Assembly (NCBI GenBank): GCA_030674185.1
Contig: CM060306.1
Location: forward strand, 45,980,483-46,044,482
DNA from: Monoplex corrugatus
Taxonomy: Eukaryota > Mollusca > Gastropoda > Littorinimorpha > Ranellidae
DNA length: 64,000 bases
Direction of reading: 5' to 3'
In this document: piece after piece, positions 23,501 through 35,660 of the stretch
How the letters are laid out: each line of letters starts with the position of its first letter
How positions within the stretch are numbered: the first letter of the stretch is position 1
Translations under genes and position numbers: made by a program
The notes under the pieces: model-generated
Databases searched by the model: none
What the model saw: only the letters and a program-made list of their open reading frames with translations
What the model was told of the DNA's origin: nothing

Positions 23501-25014
23501 CTCTGTCGTTGATTACCTTTCTTTATTCTATTGCTCATCGTGTTGCTTCTCTCTCTCTCTCTCTCTCTGTAAGTGTTCGAAACTAGAGCGTTTCTTTCTT
23601 TTTTTCTGAAATCTGTTTGTGGAGAATGGGCTAGCTAATTCTTCAGGAAGATTTAAAAATAAAAACATTGAAAAATGATTATCACCCAGATCAACATGGG
23701 TGCAGACCTGTCAGTTCCTACAAAATCTATTACGTGTGTATAGGCTATGCATGCAGAGTATCAAATATGCGCATCAAAGACCCTGTAATTCATGTCACTG
23801 TCTGCCATATGGAAACATGAATGAAAACACCCATCATAGCACACTCCCGTCAAAGATGCAGACTGTGCAACAACATAGCGGAACCTGGTCAGCTCGCCTG
23901 ACTTGAATTCACCATAATCCAATAAAATCTGATAATGTATAACGTACAGTGAGTCCAGATGAATGTGGAGTACAGCGTTAAACATGCATGATTAATAATG
24001 ATATAATATTGTGAACCCAATAAATCAAAACCAACAACAACAAGCCATCACCACCACTACCATCACAAAAACAGAGAGAAAAAAAACTTAGAAGTGAGAG
24101 TCCACAAAGGGGGATGCCATGCAATTCAGTTAACAACAAAACAAACAAAGAAAACAATTGTTCTCATAGTTTCCTTTTTTAACATACAAAAATTATTACA
24201 GAAAACCCGTATATTTACTTCTTAAGGTGACTGTGACCTTGAACAAGCATTAAATGGAAAATGGTAGACTGATAAAGCAGGGAATGATAAATTCAAAGGT
24301 TGTCCAAGTTCCTGAGAAAAGTGTTATTCACTCAACTTACTCAAACACTGTTGCTTTTAGGCACTTTTGGGGTGGGGGTGGGGGTGGGATGGGGTGTTGT
24401 GTGAAAGAAACTGTTGCTTTTGAGCACTTTTTTTTTTAAAGTGGGAGTGTGACCTTGACCTGGCATCATAACTTCCAAACTTATGTGTTTGCGACTCCTC
24501 AATGATCCACATCTTTTCCCACATTTGGGAAAGACCTCTCCAGAAACAGCTGAAAAAATCTTGCCAAGACATTATGGTAACAGACAACAGATTTCTTACT
24601 AGACAGACAGATCAGATAGACAGACAGACAAATACACATGCACGGACACACGGATATCTGGGCGATAGGAAGCAATCTCCGTTTAAAAAATCCTTTAATA
24701 CAAAAGGCCAATAATTCCAAAAGTTTATGTTTATTATCATTATTACCAATATCATGAATTATTCTTTGTAGTGCTTTTCTTCAAGCTCAATTGGATTCAA
24801 CAAGCTTTACACATAATGAGACTTTTTAGTGAAGCATCGAGAAATCAAACTGGTAGGTAAGCCGACCACATTTCACCGTTTCTTCCACACTCCGCATCTT
24901 TGGTAGGTGAAAGTGCTGGGTATTTTCATGATTCCATTATCTTCTACATGCATATTTGATATTCTGCAATCATTGATATAATATTAAAATTTGTATTAGG
25001 ACTTGTTCAAGAGG

Positions 25015-25125
25015 GATTCATAGCACTTGGACAATTCCACATATGCTCCACCCAATATGCCAGTGAAGATAAGGAAGACGCTGAGCCTGCACAAAACTCT
25101 ATGCCGTCAAAGGACAATGTCCCAG
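25015..25125 (-). mobile_element. SINE family S1, minus-strand 3' fragment
   Basis: Shares GAGGGATTCATAGCA, ACAATTCCACATATGC and GCCTGCACAAAACTCTATGC with other S1 copies. Confidence 0.5.
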
Positions 25126-25242
25126 ATTAATTATTCATAAGTCCATACTGCATGTGTAATCTGTTACTGGCATGAAGCTCATGGGTAGTGTCCAGTCTAA
25201 GCCACATCACGGTGCAGCAGCCATAATGCCTCTTATTGTAAA

Positions 25243-25350
25243 CATATGTACATGTATCTATCTATATATCTATATGTATGCATATCTATAAAACATATGT
25301 ACATGTATCTATCTATATATCTATATGTATGCATATCTATATATACAACT
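25243..25350. repeat. About 50-bp tandem duplication of TATC-rich sequence
   Basis: ACATATGTACATGTATCTAT at 25243 recurs at 25294; the two copies are almost identical. Confidence 0.85.
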
Positions 25351-26164
25351 ATATATGTATATCTTTACCTATCACGCCTGCTCCCTGCCAGATATTCAGT
25401 TTTTTTGACCCAGTAAACGTGATGCGGAGTCAGGCGTTAGGCAGCAAGGGGAAAGGCAGCCGTGAAAAGATAAACCCACCGCCTACCAACTGACACTACA
25501 GCACACGGCTGGAAGAGCTACCAGTGCAAAACTTAGATGTGCCCTTCCAGCTTACTCTGCGGCAGCGATCAGTCCCTACCCTTTCTTTTTTACTAAGAGT
25601 CAGTGAGCCGGAGGCTTGTGGAATACGTGGAGTACATTCATTTTTAAATACATTCTGTTATAACGTTAAAATGCTTCTCTACAATCTTTTGAAACCACAG
25701 TAGCGTTTAAGTCAAGAAGCTGAGGTTTCCATTGATACCAAACACTAGTAGCACTTTTATGGCACAGCCCGCATGCAACACATTGAAAGTTAATGAAAAA
25801 AACCCAGTAAGTTAAGAAACTGACTGTCATGATGCAGAATACATGCATTTTCAACTCATGGTGATTAAGCAGTTTTTTTGGGTTTTTTTGCCGTTAATCT
25901 ATACATATGATGAAAGGTGCATAAATGCATGATGTCATGCTGAGAGAAACATTGCAGGGACACTTACCTGTAAATAGCAAGAGGCGGTGCCGTAATGTAG
26001 GTGTACAGGGATAGAACAGCACTGAGTTTTCACATATTCCACACAACAAACACTTTTTCTCACTAGCACTCATTTTTATCCACCATATACATAACTAAAG
26101 TTTCAATAAATGCGCTGTTATATTTCAAATGACTTAAAATTTATCAACATCAACAACAATAGTA

Positions 26165-26166
<2 letters not shown>

Positions 26167-26202
<36 letters not shown>
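26167..26202. repeat. (CA)n microsatellite
   Basis: About 18 pure CA repeats. Confidence 0.95.
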
Positions 26203-26205
<3 letters not shown>

Positions 26206-26699
26206 CGATCAGAACTCAGAATTTATGACTCGGCCTTAGGCCACAATACAATAGTCGGTGGGGGGGGGAAGATAGGGTTTTTGTGGATTACACCAATATT
26301 GCAATGCGTATGATTGCATCGTCGAACATTGACACTTTCCGCGCTTTCCTCAGTTGAATACTTCGTTGGTGTAACAGTCAACAGATCTTTCTTTTGCTGA
26401 CTAAATCTAACATTTAATGAAGTAATACACTAAACAGTACTTGATTATAATTAAGCTTCATCAGTGCATTAAGGCATCAAACAAGTCATAAAGATATTTA
26501 TATACATATACATATAACGTTCCATTCCTCCATCTACTGGTCAAGCAATTAGTCTCTCTGTATATCCAACAGCCGGTCAAATAATACAGTCATCACACAA
26601 TCAACAAATAATTGGTAAATCACCTTGCTTGCGAAACATACTTCATTTTATCCATCTAATCAAACAAATACTTAGTACATTCAGTGTACCGTGGCAACG

Positions 26700-26990
26700 G
26701 AAATCAATCAATCAATCAACTACCATTCTATCATTTAATTAGCCATCTAAATCCGATCAGTTAAAATACTGAACCGTTTCTCTACCAGTTAATTTAGTCA
26801 CCTAATACAATTACTCATCTATAAACCAAACTAGTTAGCAAGTCACTGAACAATTTGGATCATTTCATATAAATCATTTTCCCGATCAGTACTTAGCAAC
26901 TAATCAATGGATCAATCATTCAGTCAGTGCATCCATCAATCAATCAATGAATTAATCAAACAATCAGTTAAGCAGTCAATCAATGAATCA
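26700..26990. repeat. Degenerate AATC/CAAT repeat region
   Basis: Repeated ATCAATCAATCAA blocks are interspersed with diverged sequence, for example at 26702-26720 and 26930-26990. Confidence 0.6.
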
Positions 26991-29965
26991 TCAATTTACC
27001 AAATATTTTAAAACAAGTATCAATAAACAATTCGATTTTTCAAAATTATCTTTACCCCCGCGTTTTTGTCAATAATTTACAGTCTGTACTCAGTTTATAT
27101 CGAAATGACTACAAAAAATATAATGGAACAAGCGTTAATAGTTTTACCATTTATTATACCTATACAGCATTGTATAATTACTAATGTAATACAGTAATAT
27201 AGTACTGGTGATGACTTATTTTCGTTAGTTTATGCATTCATGATTTTTTTGCGTCTGTTGATGGCATGAAAAACAAATCTGGACACATTGTATCTATGAT
27301 GAGAATTTTCTGCTTTGAGCAGTAGATAAAGTGGCATTCTAGCTAAATCTTTGAGGAATTTTACTCTAATATCTGTATAAGTGGGACAGTCATATATAAG
27401 GTGATATTCATTTTCGATATGTGTTTTGCAAAAAGGGTATGCCCTTTTGTGAATACTCTCATTATAACGATGTGAATTGTTATTCAGCGGTAGTACATCA
27501 AATCTTAGTTGTGTGATTGCCACTCTGAGACAGTATGTATCCATGTCAGAAATATATTTTTCTTTTTCAAAAATTGTTTTGAATGATCTATAGCACTCAT
27601 ATCTGTCACCATCTCTAATAATACTAGTGCATTCTTGGATAAACAGATTGACAAGTCTTTGTCTAAATATGTTTAAAAATAGTTTTACATCCCCAATTCC
27701 CTGTTGCAGCCATACAATGTTGAAACCTGTATCACACAGGATTTTTCTTACCTCTGATGCCCAACAATCCTTTCCATTTCTACCTAATTCCAGAAGCATT
27801 TGGTAAGCTTTATGCGGAAATCTTTCGGCACTCATTTGTAGCAATTTAAACCAATATCTTAAGCATGCGACCACAGAGTTAACGAATAATGGATATCTTC
27901 CCAGATCAGCGTAAACCATCTTGTTTGGTGTCTTAACAGGCATGCCTAAAAATCTTTTGCACGCCATCATATGTACCTTTTCTATGTGTTCCATTCGTTT
28001 TAATCCCCATACTTCTGATGCGTACAACAGAATGGGTTGTACCTTTGCATCAAATATTTTAAAGAAAGTATCCATTGTCATTTCCTTGAATTTTTGGAGA
28101 ACCCTATTTAGCTGTATGACAGCTTTCTTTCCCTTGGTTGCTAAATGTGTAGTACCTTTTTTGACACTTACCATTGTTGTGAAATTAAAACCTAAATAGC
28201 AATAATTATAACCACTTCCAACTTATTTTCTTCATATGACCATTTTTTCACGTTTTCCGAGGAACCCTCCGTTTCTAAACACCATGACCTTCGTTTTGTC
28301 AATAGTTACTTTTAATTTCATGTTGTTACAACACGTACTTAAAACGTTCAGCTGATTCTGTAAACCATTTGGTGTAGTTGAGAAAAGTACCACATCATCT
28401 GCAAAGAGTAAAACAAATATTTCCAACATCCCAGGTAGTAATTGGATGCCATGTTTTCCTTTATCACCCATACAATTTGCTAACTGATTTATAAATATCG
28501 AAAACAATGTAGGACTCAAGACACAACCTTGTCTTACTCCAACCGGACATTGAAACATCTCTGAAAATTTATCGTTAACTCGGATACATGACACCAATGA
28601 CGTGTACATTGCCATTAATGATGCGAGAAATTTCCCTTTAACACCCTCCTTTCTAATACAATGTAGGAGTTTATCATGTCTGACCGAATCGAAAGCCTTT
28701 TTAAAGTCAACAAAAGCAACATATAATTTCATCCCTTTCTTGTGCATCATTTCTGAATGATAGCATGTAGTGTGAATATATGATCAACAGTTGAGTATCT
28801 ATTACACCTGCCTGGCTCTCTGAGATCAAATTATTAGCTTCTAACCAGGTGTATAATCTCTTGTTCAGTATTGTTGTGTAACATTTAGATATCATGCTTA
28901 ATAAAGATATACCTCTATAATTATCTGCATTTTCAGGATCCCCTTTCTTGAAAATGGGGATGATAATGGCTTTGGACCACTCTTTTGGATAAATCCCAGA
29001 GTCAAAAATTATTTTGAACAGTTTTGTTAGAAAAGCTGACATCGTTTCCCCCATTTTTTAACATTTCAGCTGAAACGCTGTCAATTCCGTTGCTTTACCA
29101 GTCTTAAGTTTACCAACTGCTCGTTTAACCTCTTTTCAAATATATCTCTATTTAGAGTATGCTCCCTTTCCTCAGATAGATCTACCTCAATATCACAATG
29201 TTCACCAACATGTCCCCCATAATTTTGAAAAATATTCTTGAAGTGCTCGAACCAGACATTAATATCAATATCATTTGAGACTTTGTCTTTGTTTCCACAA
29301 CCCATACTTCTCAGCAGTTTCCAGAACTGTGATGAATTAGTCATTTCCATGGTTAGCGAATCTGCTTTCTGTTTCCTAAATGCTTGTCTCTTTGTCTTAG
29401 TAACGTCTGTACGTTTTCCTCTCTTCCACATATGAAATTCTATCTTCTTCCTTCCTAGTTTTCCTAAAATAATTTGTTTTACGCCTTGTTTCTTTTTTTG
29501 CTTGCTGACAGTCCTTGTCAAACCATTCTGATCTTTTGTTCCAGTAAACTTTATACGTTTTATACATACAGGCACTGGCATCTTTCAGACATTGTACAAA
29601 AGTATTCAAACCACTATCCACATCGCAATGTAGAGTATTTGTGGCCAAAGTAAGTCTGTCTTGAATATCACTGTTTTTCAAAGTTTTGTGGAACTCGGCT
29701 TCCAGTTCATGTTTCCAACTAAATTTCTCACAAACCTCGTTTTTGGATTGACTTGTTTTACCATGACCAGCCTCAACGATATCATTTTTAATTTCAACCA
29801 TCATAACAACTGGTAGGTGATCAGAATCCATCATGTTCTCAACAACAATTGATTTGATGTGTATAGATGAAAACAAATCAATGGAAGTAATGAAATAGTC
29901 TACTGTGCTAGTCCCAGAGGACGAAATATATGTACATCCATCGTCAAAATCCGTTTAAAATCATA

Positions 29966-31061
29966 TGTGATGGATCTAGTGGTTAAGGGGGATATGTGAG
30001 GATGATGGGTCGCAGCGCCAGGTGAGATGGTGCGAGTGGGCTAAGGGGTTTGTAGGTGATGGTGATGATTTGCTGTGGTGGTCGTTTGAATCCAGAGCAG
30101 AAAGGGAAGTCTCTCAATCAAAAGACAAGTCCTCGTTGTGCTACTTGACTCTTTATTATCTCTTGATGAGGATTACTGGATAGATAGGGAAGGAAAACTT
30201 CAAGAAGAAGTGTAAGAAGACCAAAAGAAGACGTGTAAGAAGAAGGGTAAGAAGACAGTGCTACAGTAACGCCGTGAAGTTGATCACCTGCTGTGAGACT
30301 AAGAATGGTGGCAGGAAAGGGCACCTTTGGTGAGACAGAGTGGCGGTGGAAAAGCACACGCTATGATGCGCCTTGTTAATTTTGTACTCTGAGAACAGAG
30401 CATGCTGGTCATATTTTCAAATATCAAACCTTTCAGATGGCAAGGTCTGATTGGTTGTTCTCACCTAATTAATCAATCAACCAGATGCCAAGGACTGATT
30501 GGTTGTTCTCACCTAATTAATAAATCAACACTTAGTGTGTAGCTTTAACGCAGCGCGTCAGTACACACAAGTGAGACGCTGGTCATTGTCCGGCAGTTTC
30601 GCGAGTGGCTATTGCAACACCCCCTGCGGTCATTGTCTAAGTAGGCGGTCATTGTCTAAGTGTTCCCGCCGGCTACATACTGGCAATGACACGGCAGTTG
30701 TATTACAATGCTGAGGGCCGCATACATTAGTGACGGCCCCCTCTACGTTCTGTAAAACTACAACGTAATACTGACTGGAGATGACGACAAAATCTTGTCG
30801 TAGGCCCGCTTTAGAGTACATGTACACATAGTAGATCTGTTAATTGTTTAGCAGTGTGTTATCTACAATCGTCATGTACTGGCTAGATCCTTGGAATGTT
30901 CAATGCATAGCTATGGGTAGGCAGAGGCTGTGAGATAACAGTACAATTTGACCAAGAGAACGCAAGGCGTTTCTGATCTAGGCAAGCACGCTACACGGTG
31001 TTGCCTTTGAGCGTTGTAGGTAAATGGGAAAGATCGTAACAGAGCAAGGCACTCTGTTACA
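29966..31061 (-). mobile_element. Solo LTR (1,096 bp) inserted in the LINE
   Basis: On the minus strand it starts TGTAACAGAG and ends CCATCACA, the canonical TGT...ACA form, and is flanked by a 4-bp duplication CATA (29962-29965 and 31062-31065; TATG on the minus strand). Removing it joins LINE codons ...FECM to ILNG near DFDDGCTYIS, which restores the expected endonuclease sequence apart from a small frameshift. Inside are an AATAAAGAG on the minus strand near 30150, a 48-bp tandem duplication, and a 25-bp inverted repeat at its 5' edge (31036-31060). No gag or pol remains, so it is a recombinant solo LTR. The retroelement family is not identified. Confidence 0.75.
30434..30529. repeat. 48-bp tandem duplication within the solo LTR
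   Basis: CAGATGGCAAGGTCTGATTG at 30434 recurs with two changes at 30482; each copy ends in CACCTAATTAAT(C/A)AATCAA. Confidence 0.9.
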
Positions 31062-31247
31062 CATACATTCAAACATATTACATGACTCAATCAGCTGACA
31101 ACCAAATTTATTTGTGTTTTTGTCCTGTGAAATTCTGGGAAATCTGTTCTCGGTATAAACATTCACATCGAAATCATCGACCTCTCCACTAAAACTGTAA
31201 TTAGTATTCGCTGTTCTCGCGTTTAGATCCCCATTTACCAATAAAAT

Positions 31248-31538
31248 AAATGGGGGCTGCCCAGTTTGTCACAGGCCCAGTTTGTCACAGGCCCAGTTTG
31301 TCACAGTGGGTAGACTACTTGCTACCTCCATGCTACCCTACCCTATCTTCGGCCTGCACCAAGTGTAGGCTTGGGCGGGTTCGAAACCGGGTTCGAATTG
31401 GTGGTGTACAGATAGTCCCTCTAAAATGTCAGTTCAGCTTGTGTTGTTCAAAATTTCTTCCTTTTTGTATGCAAATCAAAGCAAATTACTCTGTAAAAAT
31501 TTCAACAATGAATGTTCTTTGGTTAAAAACAATTGAAA
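31248..31538 (+). mobile_element. 291-bp SINE-like insertion in the LINE
   Basis: An 8-bp duplication AATAAAAT (31240-31247 and 31539-31546) brackets a segment that interrupts the LINE endonuclease between CGEFYF and VNGDLN. It carries three tandem copies of a 16-bp unit (CCCAGTTTGTCACAGG) at 31260-31307 and a perfect tRNA B box GGTTCGAAACC at about 31378. No terminal inverted repeats are present, so retroposition is more likely than a DNA transposon. It shares TAGGCTTGGGCG with the palindrome family at 7754-9028. Confidence 0.65.
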
Positions 31539-32150
31539 AATAAAATTCACCACACAAGTCATATAGATCTAGAATGCATTGCTCCAGCACTTCAATACCA
31601 TATGCACCTTCCTGGCTATTCCAATAGACAGAATCACACGGAGGAAGATATGTACAAATCCACAGTATGTTTCTGTCTACAGAAAACAGGTCTTTGTGGA
31701 TTTTTATAGCTAAAGTGTTTTCAGTTTCTATTGGGATTTGCTCAACAAAACGAGAATATGATTTCCTTACCATTGCGATAACACCCCCAGAATATCTCCC
31801 TTGATGAGACAGCTTCTTGGCTTTAGACGTGAACACTACAAAGTCACTGAAAAGTGGTGATTCAAAGTCAGTTGCAACAAATGTTTCTGTCAAACATATA
31901 AAGTCATAAGTGAGAAGAAAATTGGCAAAATCATTATTTTCTAGTTTTTCCAAAAGGCCATTTACATTATAATTAAGGAAACTAACATGTAATTTATTTA
32001 CAGTATTTACACGCAAAGTACATTTTGATTCCGATGGTGGTGTTGTGTTCTGATTCCAAATATAACTGTCGTCGCCTGTGGCAGATCGTACAGGTCTACC
32101 TGATATTATGGCCCGGCCGATATCCTATCTGTTAGTACCTGAGGCCTCAC

Positions 32151-34192
32151 TCACACTGGGTTTGAAGATTGGGACCTGCTTCTTGTTTTTGGCAGATCTT
32201 TAGCCTGCGTTTTCTTAAACGAATCAGTAATTTTGCTCTGACTGCTAGACCTTGGTGGAGCATGGCCACTGCTCTTACCGTCTATCCGTGTGTGGGAGGC
32301 AGCACGTCTAGGTCGCAGAGCATGGGTGACAGAAGGTGTCTGTATGCTCTGGTTTGTGTCTAGATCATCAGAATCTAGAACTAGATTGTCAGCATGCGAG
32401 TCTGACAAGCATTTGGCGTTCGCGTTTTGTGTTATTGTGTGTGTATCATTTAATGCTTGATCTGAGGTGTGTGCCACAACGTTAGTGTGATCAGCTGACC
32501 TTGTTCTGACACTGAGCTCAGTGACCTCATCGGTACTCACATTCTCAGTATTAATTTTACCCGATTCTTTGGACGCTTCACATACATCTTCAGCTAGGAC
32601 CTCACCCATATTTTCCATTTCCGCATCACAGATACAGGTGTCTTTGTCACTGACATCGGTGTGATCGTCACTTTGATCACTAGGCTGGATTTCGTGGACG
32701 TCACTGTTTGAGTCATGGCTGACTTCCTCACAAGGGTCATCATGTGGGGGGGGGGGGGGGCCACTGAGTCCATGCTTTTGCAAATGTCATAAGTACATGG
32801 GCCATCACATGCGGAAGGGGCCACTGGGTCTTTCCTGCTTCGTTCAACGTGAGGACAAGAGTCATCATCTGGGGAAGGGTTCACCGAGTCTATCCTGCTA
32901 CGTCTGGTGTCGTGGCGTGGGGAAGGGGCAACTGTCTGCTCTATATCCCGCTGATGTCCATACATCCGTTTGGCACTGACTCTGTTTGATTTAGATGGAA
33001 CTGAATGATCCCTGCCAGTGTTTTCTTTCAGGAAGACAAACCTTCTGTGGTTTGATGTTGGTCGTCTGGTCACTTCGCTATATGAGTATGGACCAGGGAC
33101 TAGTGGTCTGGAATTACTCCTGTCACAATCCAGGGTTCAGAGCTTTTATGAGTTCTTCCTCTAGTCTCCTCTGTGTGAGCCCTGACGACGTGGACAGCTC
33201 CTACATCAGCATGATCTCTGCTGGATCTGTGCGGATTCCTGGTCATAGTGGTATTGTTGGTCTTTTGTGTAAGATTGTCCTGTCTCCCAGTAGTCCAGGT
33301 TGTCTTCATGCATAGAAACTGTGTGACGCCTTATGCTCTGGTTTCTGTGGTGACGTCCAAATTTGTTCTTTGAAGGATATCCGTGGTGAAGATGTTCATT
33401 TCTTTTGCCATCATGCATAGATTGTCTGTTGTCCTGAACATGTGGCCAATATTCATCAAGGTGGGGGGCAGCTGAAGGGTAGTCATGACCGTTGTCATAG
33501 TCGTAATATGATTTTTGTCTGTCCCTCACGCGCAGTTTTCCGTTGAATATGTATGCGATTTTACCATGCCCACGATGAAAATCGACCATTTGCCTCTGCC
33601 GTGAGGTGAGGTCAGACGCTACTTTAATCCCGCTTTCCCTGAGGTTATCTCTGAGTTATCTGTTTCCTAAAACAGCCATTTTGTCCATCCACCGGCAGAA
33701 TTGAACCAAAATGGGACGGGGATTGCTACCAGAGGTACGAGGTTTTCCAAGTCTGACAGCACTTGCAATGTCTTCTTGATGCCAGTTGGGTTTGGTTGCA
33801 TGGTTATTCAAGATGTCTGTGATTATCTCAGTAGTAGCGTAACTGTCCTCCCAAGAATACTCTTCCACATTGATGAACAACACGTTGCACCTCTTGACAT
33901 CTTGCTCCGTGGACTCTAGCTTTCTTTCCAGATTATCAAGTCTGTCCGTGATTGTTGTGTTGAATTCTCTGAGGTCATCTATTTCTTCTTTATTTGTTTG
34001 AACACATTCCTTTAGTTTACGAACATCCTCAAAGAACTGTGATAAGTTATCCTCTAAAGCACTGAACTTATCGTCGACGAGTCTCTTGATTGTGGCTGCA
34101 TGCGAATGTAGCCCTTGCTGGATTTGTGTAAATCTCCAGTCTATCAGCTGCATTATACTGGCATCTGGTGTTGTATACCCGTGTTGAGCCAT
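32151..34192 (-). pseudogene. LINE ORF1, L1-like nucleic-acid-binding protein, frameshifted
   Basis: The protein would bind element RNA. From MAQHGYTTPDASIMQLIDW at 34192 there is a coiled coil (heptad-like LREFNTTITDRLDNLERKL), then an L1-type RRM-like core (CNVLFINVEEYSWED, ASAVRLGKP, RPILVQF). After a frameshift at about 33655 the C-terminal domain continues in another frame (LRDNLRESGIKVASDLTSRQ, GKIAYIFNGKLRVRD). A long low-complexity, Asp/Ser-rich tail follows through further frameshifts to a stop at 32151, ending in KTRSRSQSSNPV. A 12-base G run at about 32748-32760 lies in the tail. Confidence 0.75.
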
Positions 34193-34333
34193 GATCGCTG
34201 TCTACACCAAGGACTTTTACGAACGCCGGGGAAAAAAAACAACAACAGTGAAACCTCTTCTTTGCTACAGTTGTGCATCGAGCCACAAGCAGAGCAACGA
34301 AAACACGTCTGCACTCCACTGTTCGCAACTGCA

Positions 34334-34439
<106 letters not shown>

Positions 34440-34715
34440 TACACCATGTAAACAAATACAAACGACAGCAAAATTGAAAAAAAAAAAAAAAAAGACAAGG
34501 AAGCGGGAGGAGAGGGGTAAAATAGGAGTGGGGATGGAGGGGACATCAGTACTTCATGAAATCTTTACTGGTTTTCTGCAAGCAGAGGGCAGCACACCAT
34601 GATATGCAGGTGACATCATCAGCATGAGTTCAGAGAGCAGAAAACGAAGTTTGTGTGTTTCACTCTTCATACCCAAATTCTACGTTTCAATTTATTAACT
34701 GTTGCATGGATTTTT

Positions 34716-35204
34716 TCACCCCCCTGTTCTCCGTGCAGAGCCAGTCCAAATCTGTGTGTCTGAATAAAGGGGATGCAGTGGCATTCCAACAGGTGTTGTT
34801 TTGGAATGACTCTTGTCTAAAGTGTGTACGAACTCAGCCCAGATATGCGATAGATTTCTGATCTTTTCGGCTGCATTTTGTAAAACAGCATCTTTTCTAG
34901 CTTCGGAATATTTTTTGCTGTGAGTCAGTGTATGATAGCACTTACTGCACATACCTTTCGGATGCTTGCTTTCCAAGTCCTGGCTGACGTCTATGTCATA
35001 AAGTAGAGATAAATCCCCAGCGTAATTGGCACACAGTTTCACCTTACATTGTTTATCTTTCACTTGTCTTTTCATCTCTTTCACCACACAGTCCGACACA
35101 GACAATTCAAATGATCGATGTGCTCGTTGTAAGAACGAGTGCTCGTTGTAAGAACGAGTGAGCATCGTCTCCATGATAACAAAATCAAAGAAAACACTTA
35201 GCAC
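34716..35204 (-). pseudogene. RAG1 N-terminal-like zinc-motif fragment
   Basis: A continuous frame of 162 codons (162 residues before a TGA at 34716-34718). Its middle part reads LSLLYDIDVSQDLESKHP followed by KGMCSKCYHTLTHSKK. The order (Leu-Ile-rich turn, DxxxDxxxxHP, CxxC, then basic residues) is that of the zinc-binding region in the N-terminal third of vertebrate RAG1, and N-RAG-like transposon sequences have been reported in molluscs. A preceding KLC supplies one Cys, but its usual partner Cys is Val here. The downstream Cys/His pair expected in RAG1 is not seen. A 19-bp tandem duplication near the 5' end (about 35120-35158) adds repeated codons. I saw no RAG1 catalytic core nearby. It is a fragment, either an exon or a decayed element. 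Confidence 0.5.
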
Positions 35205-35577
35205 AGAAATACAAACAAATCACACGGTACAAATTCTGTCTCTTTCAAATAATAACCACAGAAATGATCTATACACTTTTTCCTACAAGCTATGCTCAAC
35301 GGTCATTCAGACAGAAATAGTGCAATTGAAACAAGAGCAGTTAAAGTGGTGGGAAAAATTCTGGCATCGAGCTCAATTCTAGTGAGAACAAAGAAGGAAT
35401 GCGGAAGGCCTGCAGGGGCTACGGAACGTGAGAAATGGGGTCAGAGGCCAAGCGGGGTTCAGCCAGTGCTATCAAGATGCTGGCGGCACACCTTACTAAA
35501 TGGAGGAAAGAGGGCCAATTCGCCTTCTGTGCTACTATATATCAATTTTCATATACATGTACATGTACATATACACA

Positions 35578-35660
35578 TATTCACACACACACACACACAC
35601 ACGCGCACATGCACACATGCATACCTGCACGCACACACTCATACCCACACACACACATTC
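35578..35660. repeat. Impure (CA)n microsatellite
   Basis: CA runs mixed with CGCACATGCA, preceded by (ACATGT)n-like sequence at 35556-35575. Confidence 0.9.

Larger units (their letters stand above)
23500..27130. other. 3.6-kb intergenic stretch, no gene seen
   Basis: No conserved frame, splice-bounded exon or RNA gene was found. It holds a (CT)n run at 23551-23568, a G-rich run at about 24367-24396, an S1 fragment at 25015, a tandem TATC-rich block at 25243-25350, a (CA)n run at 26167-26202 and degenerate AATC repeats at 26700-26990. Confidence 0.5.
27230..32016 (-). pseudogene. LINE ORF2: endonuclease-reverse transcriptase, broken
   Basis: The enzyme would nick the target and copy element RNA into DNA. 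Pieces in order are: endonuclease start (LHVSFLNYNVNGL, then DFICLTETF) from 32016; the catalytic-region motif VNGDLNART at about 31215; the endonuclease end MMDSDHLPVVMM at about 29820; a linker; reverse transcriptase with IIIPIFKKGD, NYRGISLLS, VDFKKAFDSVRHDKLL, GVRQGCVLSPTLFSIFINQL and the catalytic LLFADDVVLFS near 28390; then LLYASEVWGL and a C-terminal Cys/His motif (PFCKTHIENEYHLIYDCP). Frameshifts at about 28200, 28740, 29060 and 29400, plus two insertions, destroy the frame. The YADD-type box reads FADD, the usual LINE variant. Confidence 0.85.
27230..34200 (-). mobile_element. Long, decayed two-ORF LINE retrotransposon
   Basis: This minus-strand non-LTR element reads from about 34200 to 27230: an L1-like ORF1 with a coiled coil, then an apurinic-type endonuclease, reverse transcriptase and C-terminal zinc-finger region. 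It spans about 7 kb, of which about 1.4 kb is later insertions (29966-31061 and 31248-31538). A (GA)n array lies just upstream of ORF1. The clade cannot be fixed by eye; the ORF1 fold suggests the L1/Tx1 group, with an I-like element as an alternative. The 3' end was not located but lies near or below 27230. Confidence 0.82.
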
